Assembly: GCF_900166625.1 (NCBI RefSeq)
Contig: NZ_LT800499.1
Coordinates: forward strand, 971,558-1,035,557
Length of the DNA stretch: 64,000 nucleotides
DNA from: Halobacillus massiliensis
GTDB taxonomy: Bacteria > Bacillota > Bacilli > Bacillales > Halobacillaceae
Direction of reading: 5' to 3'
The position numbers and the translations under genes were made by a program. This document shows positions 48,457-58,439 of the stretch, piece after piece. The notes under the pieces are model-generated. The model was given only the letters and a program-made list of their open reading frames with translations, was not told the origin of the DNA and did no database searches. Position 1 is the first letter of the stretch, and the number at the start of each line of letters is the position of its first letter.

Positions 48457-48832
48457 TTTACTTTTTCGTTTGTCTGGTGAAGAAGTTCACTTTAAGGTCC
48501 AAAGAAAATTAAATACATAGTTCGTAAGTTTTTGCCTGATTCCTTTCTTTCTATGATTTTCTGCTACGCATAAGCTGTTTATCATCATCAGCTGGCTTTC
48601 AAAGTACACTTGCTCAACTGGTGTTGGAGTTCCGAGGAAGATATTTCTGCCATTCAATTCTTCAGTTCTATTGGTATCGCCATAAAGAGCAGGAGAATAG
48701 AGTTTAGAATATATTTAGTTAAATGGTACAATTAGGAATAATAGAATGTTATGTTCAGTTGAAGAAAAAATGTAAAGGACTTCATCAGAATTAATAGAAT
48801 TATACTTAAGTCTGCAATGAAGAAAAGAGAGG
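48457..48832. other. Intergenic stretch without recognisable features
   Basis: About 375 bases upstream of the gntP-like gene. No repeat copy, no hairpin with T run, no open frame with a ribosome binding site. It must contain the gntP-like promoter. Confidence 0.4.
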
Positions 48833-50101
48833 GTGAGAATAATAAACCCTGAAGTTAATCTGGTAGGTGTGTTAGTCGCAATGACGCTGACGATTTTGTT
48901 GATATTTAGAAGAATTAATCCTCCCTATGCCATGATGGCAGGTGCGTTAGCTGGAGGAATCGTGGGAGGGGTTAGTTTAACGGGTACCCTGGACTTCATG
49001 ATTGGGGGAGCTCAATTACTGACTCCGGCCGTCCTGCGAATTTTAGCAGCCGGTGTGTTAGTGGGCGTGTTAATAGAATCAGGCGCGGCCAATGTCATTG
49101 CAAATACGATTGTTGCAAAAATGGGGGAAACGAGAGCGTTACTAGCGATCACGGTATCCGCTTTAGTTTTAACAGCAGTTGGAGTATTTATCGCAGCTGC
49201 AGTTATTACGGTTGCCCCAATTGCTTTAATGATTGCCAAACGAACCAAAGTTTCTCGACTCAGTGTTTTAATCGCTGTTGTTTGTGGAGCGAGAGCGGGG
49301 AACGTCATCTCCCCTAATCCTAATACAATTGCAGTGGCTGAAAGCTTTTCTTTACCGTTAACTACCGTCATGTTTGCTGGATTGGCACCAGCCATCATCG
49401 GTACAGCCTTTACATATTTCATTGTCAAAAAAGTCAGCAATAAAGGTTCAATGGTTACTGACATTAAGGAAGAAAATACTGATGAAATAGATCAGCCTTC
49501 CTTTAAGGCCGCCATTTCCGGGCCAATGTTTGCGATTCTTATCTTATCCTTACAGCCTCTTTTTGATATTAAAGTGGATTCTTTACTGGCATTGCCAGCC
49601 GGGGGTTTTTTCGGGGCGATTGTGATGAAAAAAACAAAAGGTTTAACGTCTTATATGTCGAGTGGGCTTCAAAAAATGTCCGGGATAGCTATTTTAATAC
49701 TGGCCACAGGGACGTTAGCCGGCATTATCGTGAATTCCTCACTCAATCACATGATAATGAGCGGACTGAATACTTTGGATTTACCCATCTCTTTCATTGC
49801 GCCTCTATCGGGCTCGTTTATGGCGTTAGCCACAGCCTCAGCAACGTCTTCGGCAGCGATTTCGAGTAATGTGTTTGGTGAAATATTATTAGAGAATGGG
49901 GTCAGCGCTTTAGCTAGCGCCGCTATGATCAATGCGGGGGCTGTGGCCTTTGACCATATGCCGCATGGGCCGCTCTTTCACATTTCGCGGGATAGTTTTT
50001 TTATGGATATAAAAGAAAGACTTAAAGCACTGCCTTATGAAACATTAATTGGGATTGTTATCGTAGTAGTCTCTACTATTATTTATGGAGGCTTACTATA
50101 A
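48833..50101 (+). CDS. GntP-family permease
   Basis: A 422-residue permease with about twelve helices. N-terminal PEVNLVGVLVAMTLTILLIF, middle GARAGNVISPNPNTIAVAESF and late SAAMINAGAVAFDHMPHGPL are typical of the gluconate/hydroxy-acid (GntP, YjhF) symporter family. It probably takes up a small sugar acid or hydroxy acid. The frame starts at GTG 48833, but the agaggg site is too close to it; ATA 48842 is better placed, so the true start is unsure. Monocistronic. Confidence 0.8.
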   Translation: MRIINPEVNLVGVLVAMTLTILLIFRRINPPYAMMAGALAGGIVGGVSLTGTLDFMIGGAQLLTPAVLRILAAGVLVGVLIESGAANVIANTIVAKMGETRALLAITVSALVLTAVGVFIAAAVITVAPIALMIAKRTKVSRLSVLIAVVCGARAGNVISPNPNTIAVAESFSLPLTTVMFAGLAPAIIGTAFTYFIVKKVSNKGSMVTDIKEENTDEIDQPSFKAAISGPMFAILILSLQPLFDIKVDSLLALPAGGFFGAIVMKKTKGLTSYMSSGLQKMSGIAILILATGTLAGIIVNSSLNHMIMSGLNTLDLPISFIAPLSGSFMALATASATSSAAISSNVFGEILLENGVSALASAAMINAGAVAFDHMPHGPLFHISRDSFFMDIKERLKALPYETLIGIVIVVVSTIIYGGLL

Positions 50102-50330
50102 TGTATCCTTAAATCTGTTACTTCATTGCTAATGTTCTGATTTGAAACTAGGGGACCTTGTTTTCTATGATACATCAGGAAAAGGTAAAGCTTCCTTTGT
50201 TGTTATTTATATGTCCAGGTAAATTTATTGCCTCTACTTCCAAAGGAATCACCGTTACATTGGGGCTGAAAGACATTTCTGACAGCAATGAAGCTGGCCT
50301 TTAGCTACAATATATTTAACCTTAAGTAGG
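50102..50330. other. Intergenic stretch with one unconvincing ORF
   Basis: A 45-codon frame from ATG 50168 has no ribosome binding site and no recognisable product. Nothing else visible. Confidence 0.4.
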
Positions 50331-50368
50331 AAAACAGGATAGCTGCCTATGGCTGGCTATCCTGTTTT
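50331..50368. terminator. Bidirectional terminator
   Basis: aaaacaggatagc (50331-50343) and gctatcctgtttt (50355-50367), perfect 13-bp stem. Between the gntP-like gene and convergent glutamate dehydrogenase. Confidence 0.85.
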
Positions 50369-50424
50369 TAGATTTATTTTTCTAATGATGTAGATCAGAA
50401 TTTACTATAGTTATTTATTCGTAT

Positions 50425-51738
50425 TTATTCTTCTGATAAATCATCCTCTTTGATCCAGCCGCGGGCATGCATGGCTTTCACTAAATGGTTGATGCCGACC
50501 ATATAGGCCGCTTCTCTCATGAAGCATTGCTTTTCTTTGCGCATTTTAAGCACCTTATCAAAGCCGAACAGCATTTTTTCCTCAAGCTTTTGGTTGATCT
50601 CTTCTTCTTTCCAATAGTAATTCATGGAGTTTTGGACCCATTCAAAGTAAGAAACAGTGACTCCGCCTGCATTACAGAGGATATCCGGAATAACGAAAAT
50701 TCCTTTCTCTTCGAGGATTTTGTCTCCTTCCGGTGTGGTCGGCCCGTTCGCTGCTTCAGCTACTACTTTTGCCTGAATGGTCGGGGCACTATCTTTTGTA
50801 ATCTGGTTTTCCACTGCAGCTGGTATGAGAATATCGACAGGAAGACTGAACATTTTTTCATTAGTTATCGCATCTGCATTTTGGTAATCGGACGCATAAT
50901 TCTGTTTATCTTTTACAAACTCCAGCAAATCCGGGATATTTAAACCTTCCTTGCGGTAAATTCCACCTTTGGCATCTGTAACAGCAACGATTTTGACACC
51001 TAGTTCGTGCAAAAATTTTGCTGTCATGCTTCCGACATTACCGAATCCCTGTATAGCTACAGTCGTTTTACTCAAATCCATATCTAAGATTTTGGCAGCC
51101 TCTCGAATGGTGAGGGCGACTCCCCGACCGGTTGCTTCCAGTCTTCCAAGTGATCCGCCGATAATAATTGGCTTCCCTGTAAGCATTCCTGGAATATTGT
51201 ATCCGCGAAGCTGGTCGAATTCATCAATCATCCAACCCATTACTTCAGGATTTGTGTTGACGTCAGGAGCAGGAATGTCCTTTTGCGGTCCAATGATCGG
51301 GGTGATTTTTCGGATGTATGTGCGGCTTAAGGTTTCTAGTTCCCTGTCTGATAATTTCTCTGGATCCACAATGACTCCACCTTTTCCTCCTCCTAGAGGA
51401 AGATTGAGGATAGCAGCCTTTAACGACATCCAGATGGACAATGCCTTTACTTCGTCTATATTCACTAAAGGATGAAAGCGTATCCCACCCTTGGTAGGGC
51501 CTAATATATCAATGTGCTGAGCTCGATACCCTGTAAAGTTTTCTAAGGATCCATCATCCATGCGGACCGGAATCGATACCTCAAGCACTCTCATAGGTTT
51601 CTTGAGCATATGATAAATGTTCTCATTAAGTCCAAGACGGCTCACAGATTCTTTAAGTAAGGATTTAACGATTTCGTAAGGATTTGTGCCGTGTGTCATA
51701 ATATCTGATTCTGTTTTTTCTCCTGCAGATTTCTTCAT
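50425..51738 (-). CDS. gudB: Catabolic NAD-dependent glutamate dehydrogenase
   Basis: A 437-residue hexameric-type enzyme of the GudB/RocG class. Substrate/catalytic region GPTKGGIRFHPLVN and LPLGGGKGGVIVDP (catalytic Lys), Rossmann motif VAIQGFGNVGSMTAKFL, and late AAVENQITKDSAP. It converts glutamate to 2-oxoglutarate and ammonium. ATG 51738 has aaaggggg upstream; ATG 51765 lies before it. The tandem nine-base duplication that inactivates gudB in B. subtilis 168 is not apparent. GudB versus RocG cannot be decided from this window. Confidence 0.9.
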   Translation of the reverse strand: MKKSAGEKTESDIMTHGTNPYEIVKSLLKESVSRLGLNENIYHMLKKPMRVLEVSIPVRMDDGSLENFTGYRAQHIDILGPTKGGIRFHPLVNIDEVKALSIWMSLKAAILNLPLGGGKGGVIVDPEKLSDRELETLSRTYIRKITPIIGPQKDIPAPDVNTNPEVMGWMIDEFDQLRGYNIPGMLTGKPIIIGGSLGRLEATGRGVALTIREAAKILDMDLSKTTVAIQGFGNVGSMTAKFLHELGVKIVAVTDAKGGIYRKEGLNIPDLLEFVKDKQNYASDYQNADAITNEKMFSLPVDILIPAAVENQITKDSAPTIQAKVVAEAANGPTTPEGDKILEEKGIFVIPDILCNAGGVTVSYFEWVQNSMNYYWKEEEINQKLEEKMLFGFDKVLKMRKEKQCFMREAAYMVGINHLVKAMHARGWIKEDDLSEE

Positions 51739-51980
51739 AATTTTGCCCCCTTTAAAAGCTATCACCTTCTTTATAAAATCCCTTAAAATGTAAAAATTAT
51801 ACTTAGTTTAGGGGCAATGGTGACTCCGTCCTAAGGGGAGCAAATAGTCGAAACTGCAAATAGCAGGATTGTGGAAAAAGGAATATCTCTAGATTTTAAA
51901 GAATATGAAAAAGTAGCGTTCAGTATTGAAACAGTCTAAAAAGAACTCAAAGTAATTACTTTTCTAAACAAAAAAATCAT

Positions 51981-52850
51981 TCAGTCAGATTGCTTCACAC
52001 TAAGTACGGTGACCGTAAGCAGGATAAGGACCATTCCGAGAATTTGTATAATCGTCAAGTTATCGCCAAGAAGTAGAACGCCAAATAGTGAGGCTGTCAC
52101 CGGTTCTACCATAGCGACCATTGAAGCCGTTGTCGGTGCTGTCAATCGAATACCGATTACATAAATTAAAAACGATATCCCAGCTCCCACGATTCCTAAA
52201 AGGAGAAACCACCAGACGTCGCTGGACGTTAGAACACGAGCTGTTTCCGTATTGTCCGTAAAGAAAAAAAGGAGAATACAAAATGAAAAAAAGGCAAGTG
52301 TTAAAGTGGTTTGAGGTTTTCCGATAGAAGAAGCATTCTTAAATCCGAATATAAATAAAGCATAAGAAAGACCTGCAGCAAGCCCAGCAGCCGCCCCTGC
52401 AAGACTCACGGTAATCGATTCGGTGTTGTAGGCACCTGTGAGCAGGATAATTCCTATAAGTACACCGAAAATGCATCCCCATTTAAACCATGAAGAACGC
52501 TCCATTCGTAATAAAAAGGAGATTAAAAGGACAAACACTGGGGCGGTGTACATTAAAGTAGCCGCAACAGCAATGCTTGAAGCTTGGATACTTAGAAAAT
52601 AAAAAGTGAAGTTTCCCGCAACACCAGCACCTGCTAAAAGGGACCATATGTAAAAACGAGAAGAGAAAACCCAGTTTTTTCTAAAGCGAAAAAGAAACCA
52701 CGTTAAAAAACATATAAATCCGACAGCTCCGCGGTAAAATGAAATCACAATGGGATCCCAGCCCTTGCTCATCAAAATATCTGCAATTCCTCCACTAATG
52801 CCCCAGCATATAGCGGCCAACATAACTAAGCCTACACCTGCAAATCTCAT
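51981..52850 (-). CDS. EamA/DMT-family exporter
   Basis: A 289-residue drug/metabolite transporter with ten helices in two EamA repeats. Repeat 1 begins FAGVGLVMLAAICWGISGGI; repeat 2 begins near LAGAAAGLAAGLSYALFIFG and ends VEPVTASLFGVLLLGDNLT. Such proteins export amino acids or metabolites; substrate unknown. ATG 52850 has aggagg six bases upstream, better than ATG 52868. Monocistronic. Confidence 0.85.
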   Translation of the reverse strand: MRFAGVGLVMLAAICWGISGGIADILMSKGWDPIVISFYRGAVGFICFLTWFLFRFRKNWVFSSRFYIWSLLAGAGVAGNFTFYFLSIQASSIAVAATLMYTAPVFVLLISFLLRMERSSWFKWGCIFGVLIGIILLTGAYNTESITVSLAGAAAGLAAGLSYALFIFGFKNASSIGKPQTTLTLAFFSFCILLFFFTDNTETARVLTSSDVWWFLLLGIVGAGISFLIYVIGIRLTAPTTASMVAMVEPVTASLFGVLLLGDNLTIIQILGMVLILLTVTVLSVKQSD

Positions 52851-52998
52851 CGTGTGCCTCCTAAACATTAACTACAAAGTGTTAATGGTAATTCCTTTAA
52901 TTTCCCATACTTAAACCTCATCCACACAATTAGAAAGGAGGGTCTTCTCTAAATGCCAAGAGTGAAATAATTAATTCTAGGCATATGAACCCTAGCCG

Positions 52999-53100
52999 TC
53001 ACATGCTTTTTTGGTACGGAACAGTCGTTTCGGTTTGAATTCGTTTGTTTCCTTTATAAATGAAGTACAAGGCTGCGGCCATAAACACTAAAGCGAGCAT
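52999..53100 (-). CDS. Possible 33-residue single-helix membrane peptide
   Basis: MLALVFMAAALYFIYKGNKR then IQTETTVPYQKSM: one hydrophobic helix and a basic, polar tail. An aaggatgg motif precedes ATG 53100. The upstream sequence stays open in the same frame, so it could also be the end of a decayed longer gene. No family recognised. Confidence 0.3.
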   Translation of the reverse strand: MLALVFMAAALYFIYKGNKRIQTETTVPYQKSM

Positions 53101-53228
53101 GCGTGGTCCATCCTTGCAGTGACGTTTAAAAAGATTTAAAAGTGAAATATTTACTCGAAAGGCATATTTTGAATTTCACTTTAAAGCTTACCCTCCATAT
53201 GAAGTCTAAATATAAAGGAGTTTTTTAC

Positions 53229-54008
53229 ATGACAAAACGTTCACTTGCAATGATAACTGGGGCATCCTCAGGGCTGGGCCTTGAAATGGCAAAACAATTC
53301 GCGAAAGACGGTTATGATCTTGCCATAACAGGTTCTAGTGATCGAATTTTTGAAGCTGCTGAAACTATCCGAGATTTTGGTGTCGAGGCGTACCCTCATA
53401 AAGCAGACGCTGCAACTTATGAAGGTGTAGAGAGTTTTTGGGAATTTGTCCGTGAGTTAAAACGGCCGGTAGAAGCAGCAGTCCTAAATGTTGGGATTGG
53501 GATAGGCGGGGGTTCCTTTCTCGAGACAAGTCTAGAAGAAGAAATGCGGCTGATTTCCATTAATATTACTGGGACCGTTCATATGGCAAAACGAGTCGTC
53601 CATCATATGGTTCCTAATAGCAGAGGGAAAATACTAGTGGTTTCATCTATCTCTGCTACAACACCTACACCTTATGAAACAGTATATGGCCCATCTAAGG
53701 CCTTTGGTTTCTCATTCGCCGAATCTCTTCGGGAAGAGCTTCGTGACACAGGAGTTACCGTAACTGCGCTGCTGCCTGGAGCCACAGATACAAACTTCCA
53801 CGCAAATGCAGGAATGGGAGATACTAAAATAGGGTCTTCAAGCAAAAATGACAAAGAACTTGTAGCTAAACAAGGATATGATGCCTTAATGAACAATGAA
53901 GATTATGTAATAGGAGGAGATCAGAAAACGAAGCAGGAAGCAGAAAATAACCGAACGACACCTGAAACTGAGAAGGCAGCTATACATGCAGAGAAAGCTC
54001 GTCCTTAA
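53229..54008 (+). CDS. Short-chain dehydrogenase/reductase
   Basis: A 259-residue SDR: cofactor motif ITGASSGLGLEMAKQFA (TGxxxGxG), NVGIG in place of the common NNAG, catalytic Ser in VVSSIS, and YGPSK with catalytic Tyr and Lys. The C-terminal tail is polar. ATG 53229 has aaaggag upstream; the longer frame from 53142 lacks a site. Substrate unknown; the subfamily resembles DltE-like oxidoreductases. Confidence 0.88.
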   Translation: MTKRSLAMITGASSGLGLEMAKQFAKDGYDLAITGSSDRIFEAAETIRDFGVEAYPHKADAATYEGVESFWEFVRELKRPVEAAVLNVGIGIGGGSFLETSLEEEMRLISINITGTVHMAKRVVHHMVPNSRGKILVVSSISATTPTPYETVYGPSKAFGFSFAESLREELRDTGVTVTALLPGATDTNFHANAGMGDTKIGSSSKNDKELVAKQGYDALMNNEDYVIGGDQKTKQEAENNRTTPETEKAAIHAEKARP

Positions 54009-54069
54009 CGTGCATCTGCACTATAAGCCTCCCTAACTAATATGGTAGTTAATTCGGGAATAAAAAAAG

Positions 54070-54105
54070 TAAAACCTAGCAAAGTAAAATTTGCTAGGTT
54101 TCTTA
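54070..54105 (+). terminator. Terminator of the SDR gene
   Basis: aaacctagcaaa (54072-54083) pairs perfectly with tttgctaggttt (54090-54101). Moderately T-rich tail. The following 54106-54422 holds only AT-rich DNA and the next promoter. Confidence 0.75.
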
Positions 54106-54422
54106 TTGTCTTTATTTGATTCTTTTAATCGAAAAAAGTAGTTAATATTAAGTAATAAAGTGAAATTTTACCTCGCGTTCTATAAGTTAAATAGGTAAAA
54201 AGTCACTATGATGAAATAGAGGTTTAATATAGGTAAATAACCCTGTGAGTTTAATTTTATAGAGTTAATAAAGTGATAAATTCCCCTAAACACTTCTTTT
54301 GACATGAATCTATTATAACCTTAAATACCCATAGATTGTAATGTTACGTTTATGTTACAATTAGATTACGTGAAAGATATACAAAAATAGGAATGTATAC
54401 ATACCAAAAGAAGGATAGAGGA

Positions 54423-55181
54423 ATGAAGATGAATAGTTTTATAAGAAAAGCAGTATTAGTCATAGGTTTATTAGGATTGAGTTTGATCTTATTAGCTATA
54501 CCTGCACAGGCGGCGGGAAATGAAGCAATCATTATTAATAAAAGTAACAACCAACTGGCATTCTATGAAAATGGTAATCTGGAAAGAGTGTTTCCTGTAG
54601 CAACCGGTAAAACGAAGGGGTTAACTCCCGAAGGAAAATTTACTCTCGTGAATAAAGTGAAAAACAGGCCATGGTATAAGAAAAATATACCCGGAGGTGA
54701 TCCTCGTAATCCGCTGGGTGCAAGGTGGCTGGGAATAAAGGTTCCGGGGGATTGGGGGCACACCTCTGGAAATGTTTATGGAATGCATGGAACAAACAAT
54801 CCGTCTTCGATTGGCACCTTTGCTTCCAATGGTTGTATTCGTATGCACAATAAAGATGTGATCTGGCTGTATGACCGGGCTGATAAGAATATTCCCGTAT
54901 ATATAACAACCTCTTCTTCATCTTTCCCTGTGTTAGCCAAAAAATATGGAGTAGGGAAAGCCCAGCAGGTAGTCGCAGGACAAGAAATTTTTACTGTTAA
55001 CTTATCTTATGGCAGTAGAGGGGAAGCTGTAAAAATTCTTCAGAGGAAACTTCACATTAATGCGGATGGGGTATTTGGACCGAAGACGCAAAGCGCTGTG
55101 AAAAAGTTTCAAAAATCAAAAGGGCTGGTTAGTGATGGCGTTGTAGGACCAAAAACAAGAGCTGCCCTGTTCGGGAAATAG
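54423..55181 (+). CDS. Secreted L,D-transpeptidase with peptidoglycan-binding domain
   Basis: A 252-residue exported protein. Signal peptide residues 1-30 (cleavage after AQA). YkuD catalytic domain about 33-155: conserved His122 (YGMHGTNNP) and catalytic Cys138 (SNGCIRMHN). Peptidoglycan-binding type 1 domain about 195-250 (LSYGSRGEAVKILQRKL, GVVGPKTRAALFG). It forms 3-3 peptidoglycan cross-links; the B. subtilis orthologue YkuD is a spore wall enzyme. Start ATG 54423, ATG 54429 also possible. Confidence 0.9.
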   Translation: MKMNSFIRKAVLVIGLLGLSLILLAIPAQAAGNEAIIINKSNNQLAFYENGNLERVFPVATGKTKGLTPEGKFTLVNKVKNRPWYKKNIPGGDPRNPLGARWLGIKVPGDWGHTSGNVYGMHGTNNPSSIGTFASNGCIRMHNKDVIWLYDRADKNIPVYITTSSSSFPVLAKKYGVGKAQQVVAGQEIFTVNLSYGSRGEAVKILQRKLHINADGVFGPKTQSAVKKFQKSKGLVSDGVVGPKTRAALFGK

Positions 55182-55227
55182 AAAAAAGCGAACAGCTCAT
55201 GCTTGAAAAAGCCCATTAGTTACCCTT

Positions 55228-55268
55228 AAAAGGGCGTCATCCAAGAATATTGGATGATGTCCTTTTTT
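55228..55268 (+). terminator. Terminator of the L,D-transpeptidase gene
   Basis: aaaagggcgtcatccaa (55228-55244) pairs with ttggatgatgtcctttt (55250-55266), followed by Ts. The stretch 55269-55591 after it shows no gene. Confidence 0.8.
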
Positions 55269-55591
55269 TGTGTTAAAACGTCATACTTAAATAAAGGTTT
55301 AGCCTAGAAACTAATAATCTAAGGTGTTGGGAATGAGCAGGAGATACCAATCTTTTAATCAGAACGAGAAGCTGAATGAATACTTTATCAAAAAAATAAG
55401 CATTCTCCCCTCAAAACAAGCAGTCTTTAACGAAAGTTATTACATAAGGGGAAGATTCTGGCTGTAGAGAAAGCCTTATGTACCTATCGAGTTTCTTATA
55501 GAGTTACCGAAAGAAAGGGGATATAAGTTTTTTCATACAGCATCAGACCCTGGAAATAAATATAATTAAGCAGTAAAAGAGGAGACTTATA

Positions 55592-55870
55592 ATGAAAAGT
55601 ACAGGAATTGTTCGGAAGATTGATGAACTAGGGCGAATAGTGATCCCTATGGAACTAAGAAATATGCTGACGATCGATAAGAAAGACCCTATAGAAATTT
55701 TTGTAGACGATGATAAAGTGGTCATGAAGAAATATCATGCGGCAAGATCCTGTGCCATTACGGGAGAAATTACAGAAGATAACCAGGAGTTTGAAGGCGG
55801 TATTTGGTTAAGCCCTGCAGGGATGAGGATTCTGGCGGAAGAGTTAGATAAAACGAAGGTAACTAATTAA
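55592..55870 (+). CDS. AbrB-family transition state regulator
   Basis: A 92-residue AbrB/Abh-like protein. The N-terminal swapped-hairpin DNA-binding domain reads TGIVRKIDELGRIVIPMELR, followed by IDKKDPIEIFVDDDKVVMKK. The C-terminal part contains AARSCAITGEI, the multimerisation region. Such proteins repress post-exponential genes. ATG 55592 follows agaggagac. Whether it is AbrB or its paralogue Abh cannot be told without comparison. Confidence 0.88.
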   Translation: MKSTGIVRKIDELGRIVIPMELRNMLTIDKKDPIEIFVDDDKVVMKKYHAARSCAITGEITEDNQEFEGGIWLSPAGMRILAEELDKTKVTN

Positions 55871-55901
55871 AGTTAAAACAACTTAGAGAGTATTTTTCAA
55901 T

Positions 55902-55940
55902 AAAACAGGACGTACATAATGTAACGTCCTGTTTTGTTTG
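55902..55940. terminator. Terminator after the abrB-like gene
   Basis: aaaacaggacgt (55902-55913) and acgtcctgtttt (55924-55935), perfect stem, followed by gtttg. Confidence 0.82.
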
Positions 55941-56100
55941 TTTAGCTATGTTGCTCTGCTTAGAATGTTTTCTCTTCTTTAGAGGTAAAGGGTGCACCCT
56001 TCCATATAACTCCATTAAATGAACAGGGGGAAATATGATATTATAATTGCATAGTATTTGTCATTTAAATATCATACTAAATTATAAGGAAGGGAATATT

Positions 56101-56925
56101 ATGGAGCTCACTTACGAAAATACAATGGATTTAAAGACTTTTATCCAAGAAAATAAACAGAGTTTTGAAGAGACTTTATTGTTAGAAGCCGTGAATGTGA
56201 GAGATAAAATTGAGGAAATCCTGTACATAGGGAATATCGACCTCGTCAATAATGCGCACGAGCTTATTGTATACATTATTGACGGAGATGAGCTCTCCCT
56301 CAAAAACTTTGCACAGCAGGAAGGCATTGCATGGGCTTCTCATTCTCTCACAGTCTCCTTTAAACTTGAGTGGATTCAAGCCATTCGTCGGACTTTATGG
56401 ATTTTCATTCAAGAGTTCTATGAACATAGCGAGCAAAGGAATATAGAAGATTTATTCGAAATGGAACGTAAAATTAATAACGGGGTAGATGATTTTCTTA
56501 ACACCTTTTTTATCAGATACACCACTTATAAGGATAAACTGCTGAAAGCCCAGCAGGAAATGGTAGAGAACCTCTCTGTACCTATTATTCCTATTAATAA
56601 TTCCATCTGCATTCTTCCATTAATCGGCTCTATCGATTCTCGCCGTGCCGAGATCTTAAATGAAAAGGTACTAACTGAAGTTGCGAATCTTCGTATCACA
56701 ACCCTCATCATGGATCTTTCCGGGATTGCAGAAATGGAGGGAGTCGTCATCTCCGACCTGATGAAGGTCATAGAAGGAACTTCCTTAATGGGATGTAAAA
56801 CCGTCATAACCGGTATGAGAAAAGAAATTGTTACAGAGATTATCAAATCCGACATTCCATTTAACCAACATACAGAAACGCTTGCTACCCTTCAGCAGGC
56901 ATTAACAGAGTATTTTAAAGAGTAA
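56101..56925 (+). CDS. RsbR-like stressosome protein lacking both usual phosphothreonines
   Basis: A 274-residue RsbR paralogue. Residues 1-150 form the variable helical (non-heme globin-like) sensor; residues about 160-274 the STAS domain (VPIIPINNSICILPLIGSID and LIMDLSGIAEMEGVVISDL). In RsbRA the phosphorylated threonines lie in VDT and AQT contexts; here the aligned residues read MEG and VTE, so Thr171 is replaced by Gly and Thr205 by Glu. It would join the stressosome that gates RsbT and sigma-B but could not be phosphorylated normally. ATG 56101 follows aaggaaggg. Confidence 0.8.
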   Translation: MELTYENTMDLKTFIQENKQSFEETLLLEAVNVRDKIEEILYIGNIDLVNNAHELIVYIIDGDELSLKNFAQQEGIAWASHSLTVSFKLEWIQAIRRTLWIFIQEFYEHSEQRNIEDLFEMERKINNGVDDFLNTFFIRYTTYKDKLLKAQQEMVENLSVPIIPINNSICILPLIGSIDSRRAEILNEKVLTEVANLRITTLIMDLSGIAEMEGVVISDLMKVIEGTSLMGCKTVITGMRKEIVTEIIKSDIPFNQHTETLATLQQALTEYFKE

Positions 56926-56981
56926 TCTGATTCTGCTCTTTTCACCCATAAAGTCTTTTAGCGTGCCACTTTTAAATAGAG

Positions 56982-57018
56982 ACCCATCTTTTCCAAACGG
57001 AGAAAAGATGGGTTTTTT
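56982..57018 (+). terminator. Terminator of the rsbR-like gene
   Basis: acccatcttttc (56982-56993) pairs perfectly with gaaaagatgggt (57002-57013), followed by Ts. Confidence 0.85.
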
Positions 57019-57213
57019 AAATGAGTCGCTTTCCTCCAATCAGCTAATTCACACGTTTCGCAGATGAATAAATTTCAAATATACTCGTGGTAAAAGCAGC
57101 AAAGGGGAGGGAGCCAGACAAAAGATTGACCAAAATAAAGAAAACGTCGGCGGACGAGCTATCATCCCTTAATTGAAGAATGCTGATGAAAAAAATTACT
57201 CCCCCTCAACTTA

Positions 57214-58401
57214 TCAATTAACCAGCTGCTTATCCTGAAAGTGCGAATAAGCCGTAAAATCTAATGTCTGAATATCATAATAATGTTTTAAAGCAATCAT
57301 TGCCCCACCAAGAGAGCAGGCATCTTTTCCAAGAATCGATGAAGTGATCGTATCATAATTGTTCATTCTGGACGTTAAACGATCGGTGAGTTTATCGATA
57401 AGGTTTTGATTATTATTCAATAGATGGCCGTTTATAATAATCGTTTCCGGGTTGAAAATATTAATGATATTGTTCAAGCCGATCGCGACGTAATCAAAAA
57501 AGCTTTCCATCAATTTCGGATAGTGGTTGATAATATAGTCTACATCTTTTTCGTCGATTTCTTTCAGTTTTAATCCTTCAGCTTCCAGTTCATGAAGCAG
57601 TGCTTTTTCTGAAGCATATAGCTCCCAGCACCCTTTGTTTCCACAAGGACATTCGCGGCCATGCTTCTCCACAATCATGTGCCCGATTTCTCCTGCAAAC
57701 CCCTGGAATCCTCGATAGATTTCACTGTCTTTTAATATTCCGAGTCCAATCCCTGAATACATCGTAATACAAAACAGGTCAGAAACGGCTGATGTGTACA
57801 CCTGCTCCGCATAGGCGCAAAGGTTGGCGTTATTATCAATAAATACCGGCACTTCAAAAATATCTTCTAATTTTTGCTTAATCGGTAGATCCGTTAAGTC
57901 CATTTTAGGTGTGAAAATAATGTCATGACTTCGGGCGACTATGCCGTGAATTCCCACGCCGATTCCTGTCAGGCCAACCGCGTCATATTGTTTGTTAAAT
58001 GTTTGAATAAGATCTCTGACGGTCTTAATGATAAGCTCCATTGCCTCAGATGGCGTGTTATTTTTATTATTTAACCTCAAAGAGTGAATGGAATGTCCTA
58101 ACAGGTTGGTCACCTGAAATTGTATGGAATTTTCATCAAAATCGATGCCGATGCTGTAGCCGGCATTTCCGTTTATTTCTAAAAGGATAGGCTTTCTGCC
58201 TCTGTTGCTCGTTGCTCCCGCTTGTTTTTCAATAATTAACTGTTCGTTCATCATTTGCAGGACTTGAGCTGAGACCGTAGATTTATTTAAACCTGTAAGG
58301 CGGGCCAGGTCACTTCTTGATATGGAACGATATTTAATGATGTTCTCAATTAATATTCTGCGATTTAATGTTTTAATGTAGGCAGAATCCCCTGTACTCA
58401 T
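57214..58401 (-). CDS. ROK-family repressor (XylR/NagC type) of the uronate cluster
   Basis: A 395-residue regulator. N-terminal winged helix residues 8-75 (NRRILIENIIKYRSISRSDL, RLTGLNKSTVSAQVL) and a ROK domain with GYSIGIDFDENSI, LTGIGVGIHGIV, FIDNNANLCAYAE and the zinc site CPCGNKGCWE. It binds a sugar or sugar acid. ATG 58401 has aaagggg upstream; the longer frame to 58488 overlaps its own promoter. Divergent from the TRAP operon, it probably represses both itself and that operon through the operator between them. Confidence 0.88.
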   Translation of the reverse strand: MSTGDSAYIKTLNRRILIENIIKYRSISRSDLARLTGLNKSTVSAQVLQMMNEQLIIEKQAGATSNRGRKPILLEINGNAGYSIGIDFDENSIQFQVTNLLGHSIHSLRLNNKNNTPSEAMELIIKTVRDLIQTFNKQYDAVGLTGIGVGIHGIVARSHDIIFTPKMDLTDLPIKQKLEDIFEVPVFIDNNANLCAYAEQVYTSAVSDLFCITMYSGIGLGILKDSEIYRGFQGFAGEIGHMIVEKHGRECPCGNKGCWELYASEKALLHELEAEGLKLKEIDEKDVDYIINHYPKLMESFFDYVAIGLNNIINIFNPETIIINGHLLNNNQNLIDKLTDRLTSRMNNYDTITSSILGKDACSLGGAMIALKHYYDIQTLDFTAYSHFQDKQLVN

Positions 58402-58439
58402 ATAGAATAATCCCCTTTCAGAAAATTGGCACTTGCAAG

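Noticed and set aside
50168-50305. 45-codon ORF between gntP-like and gudB genes
   Set aside because: No ribosome binding site and no family likeness.
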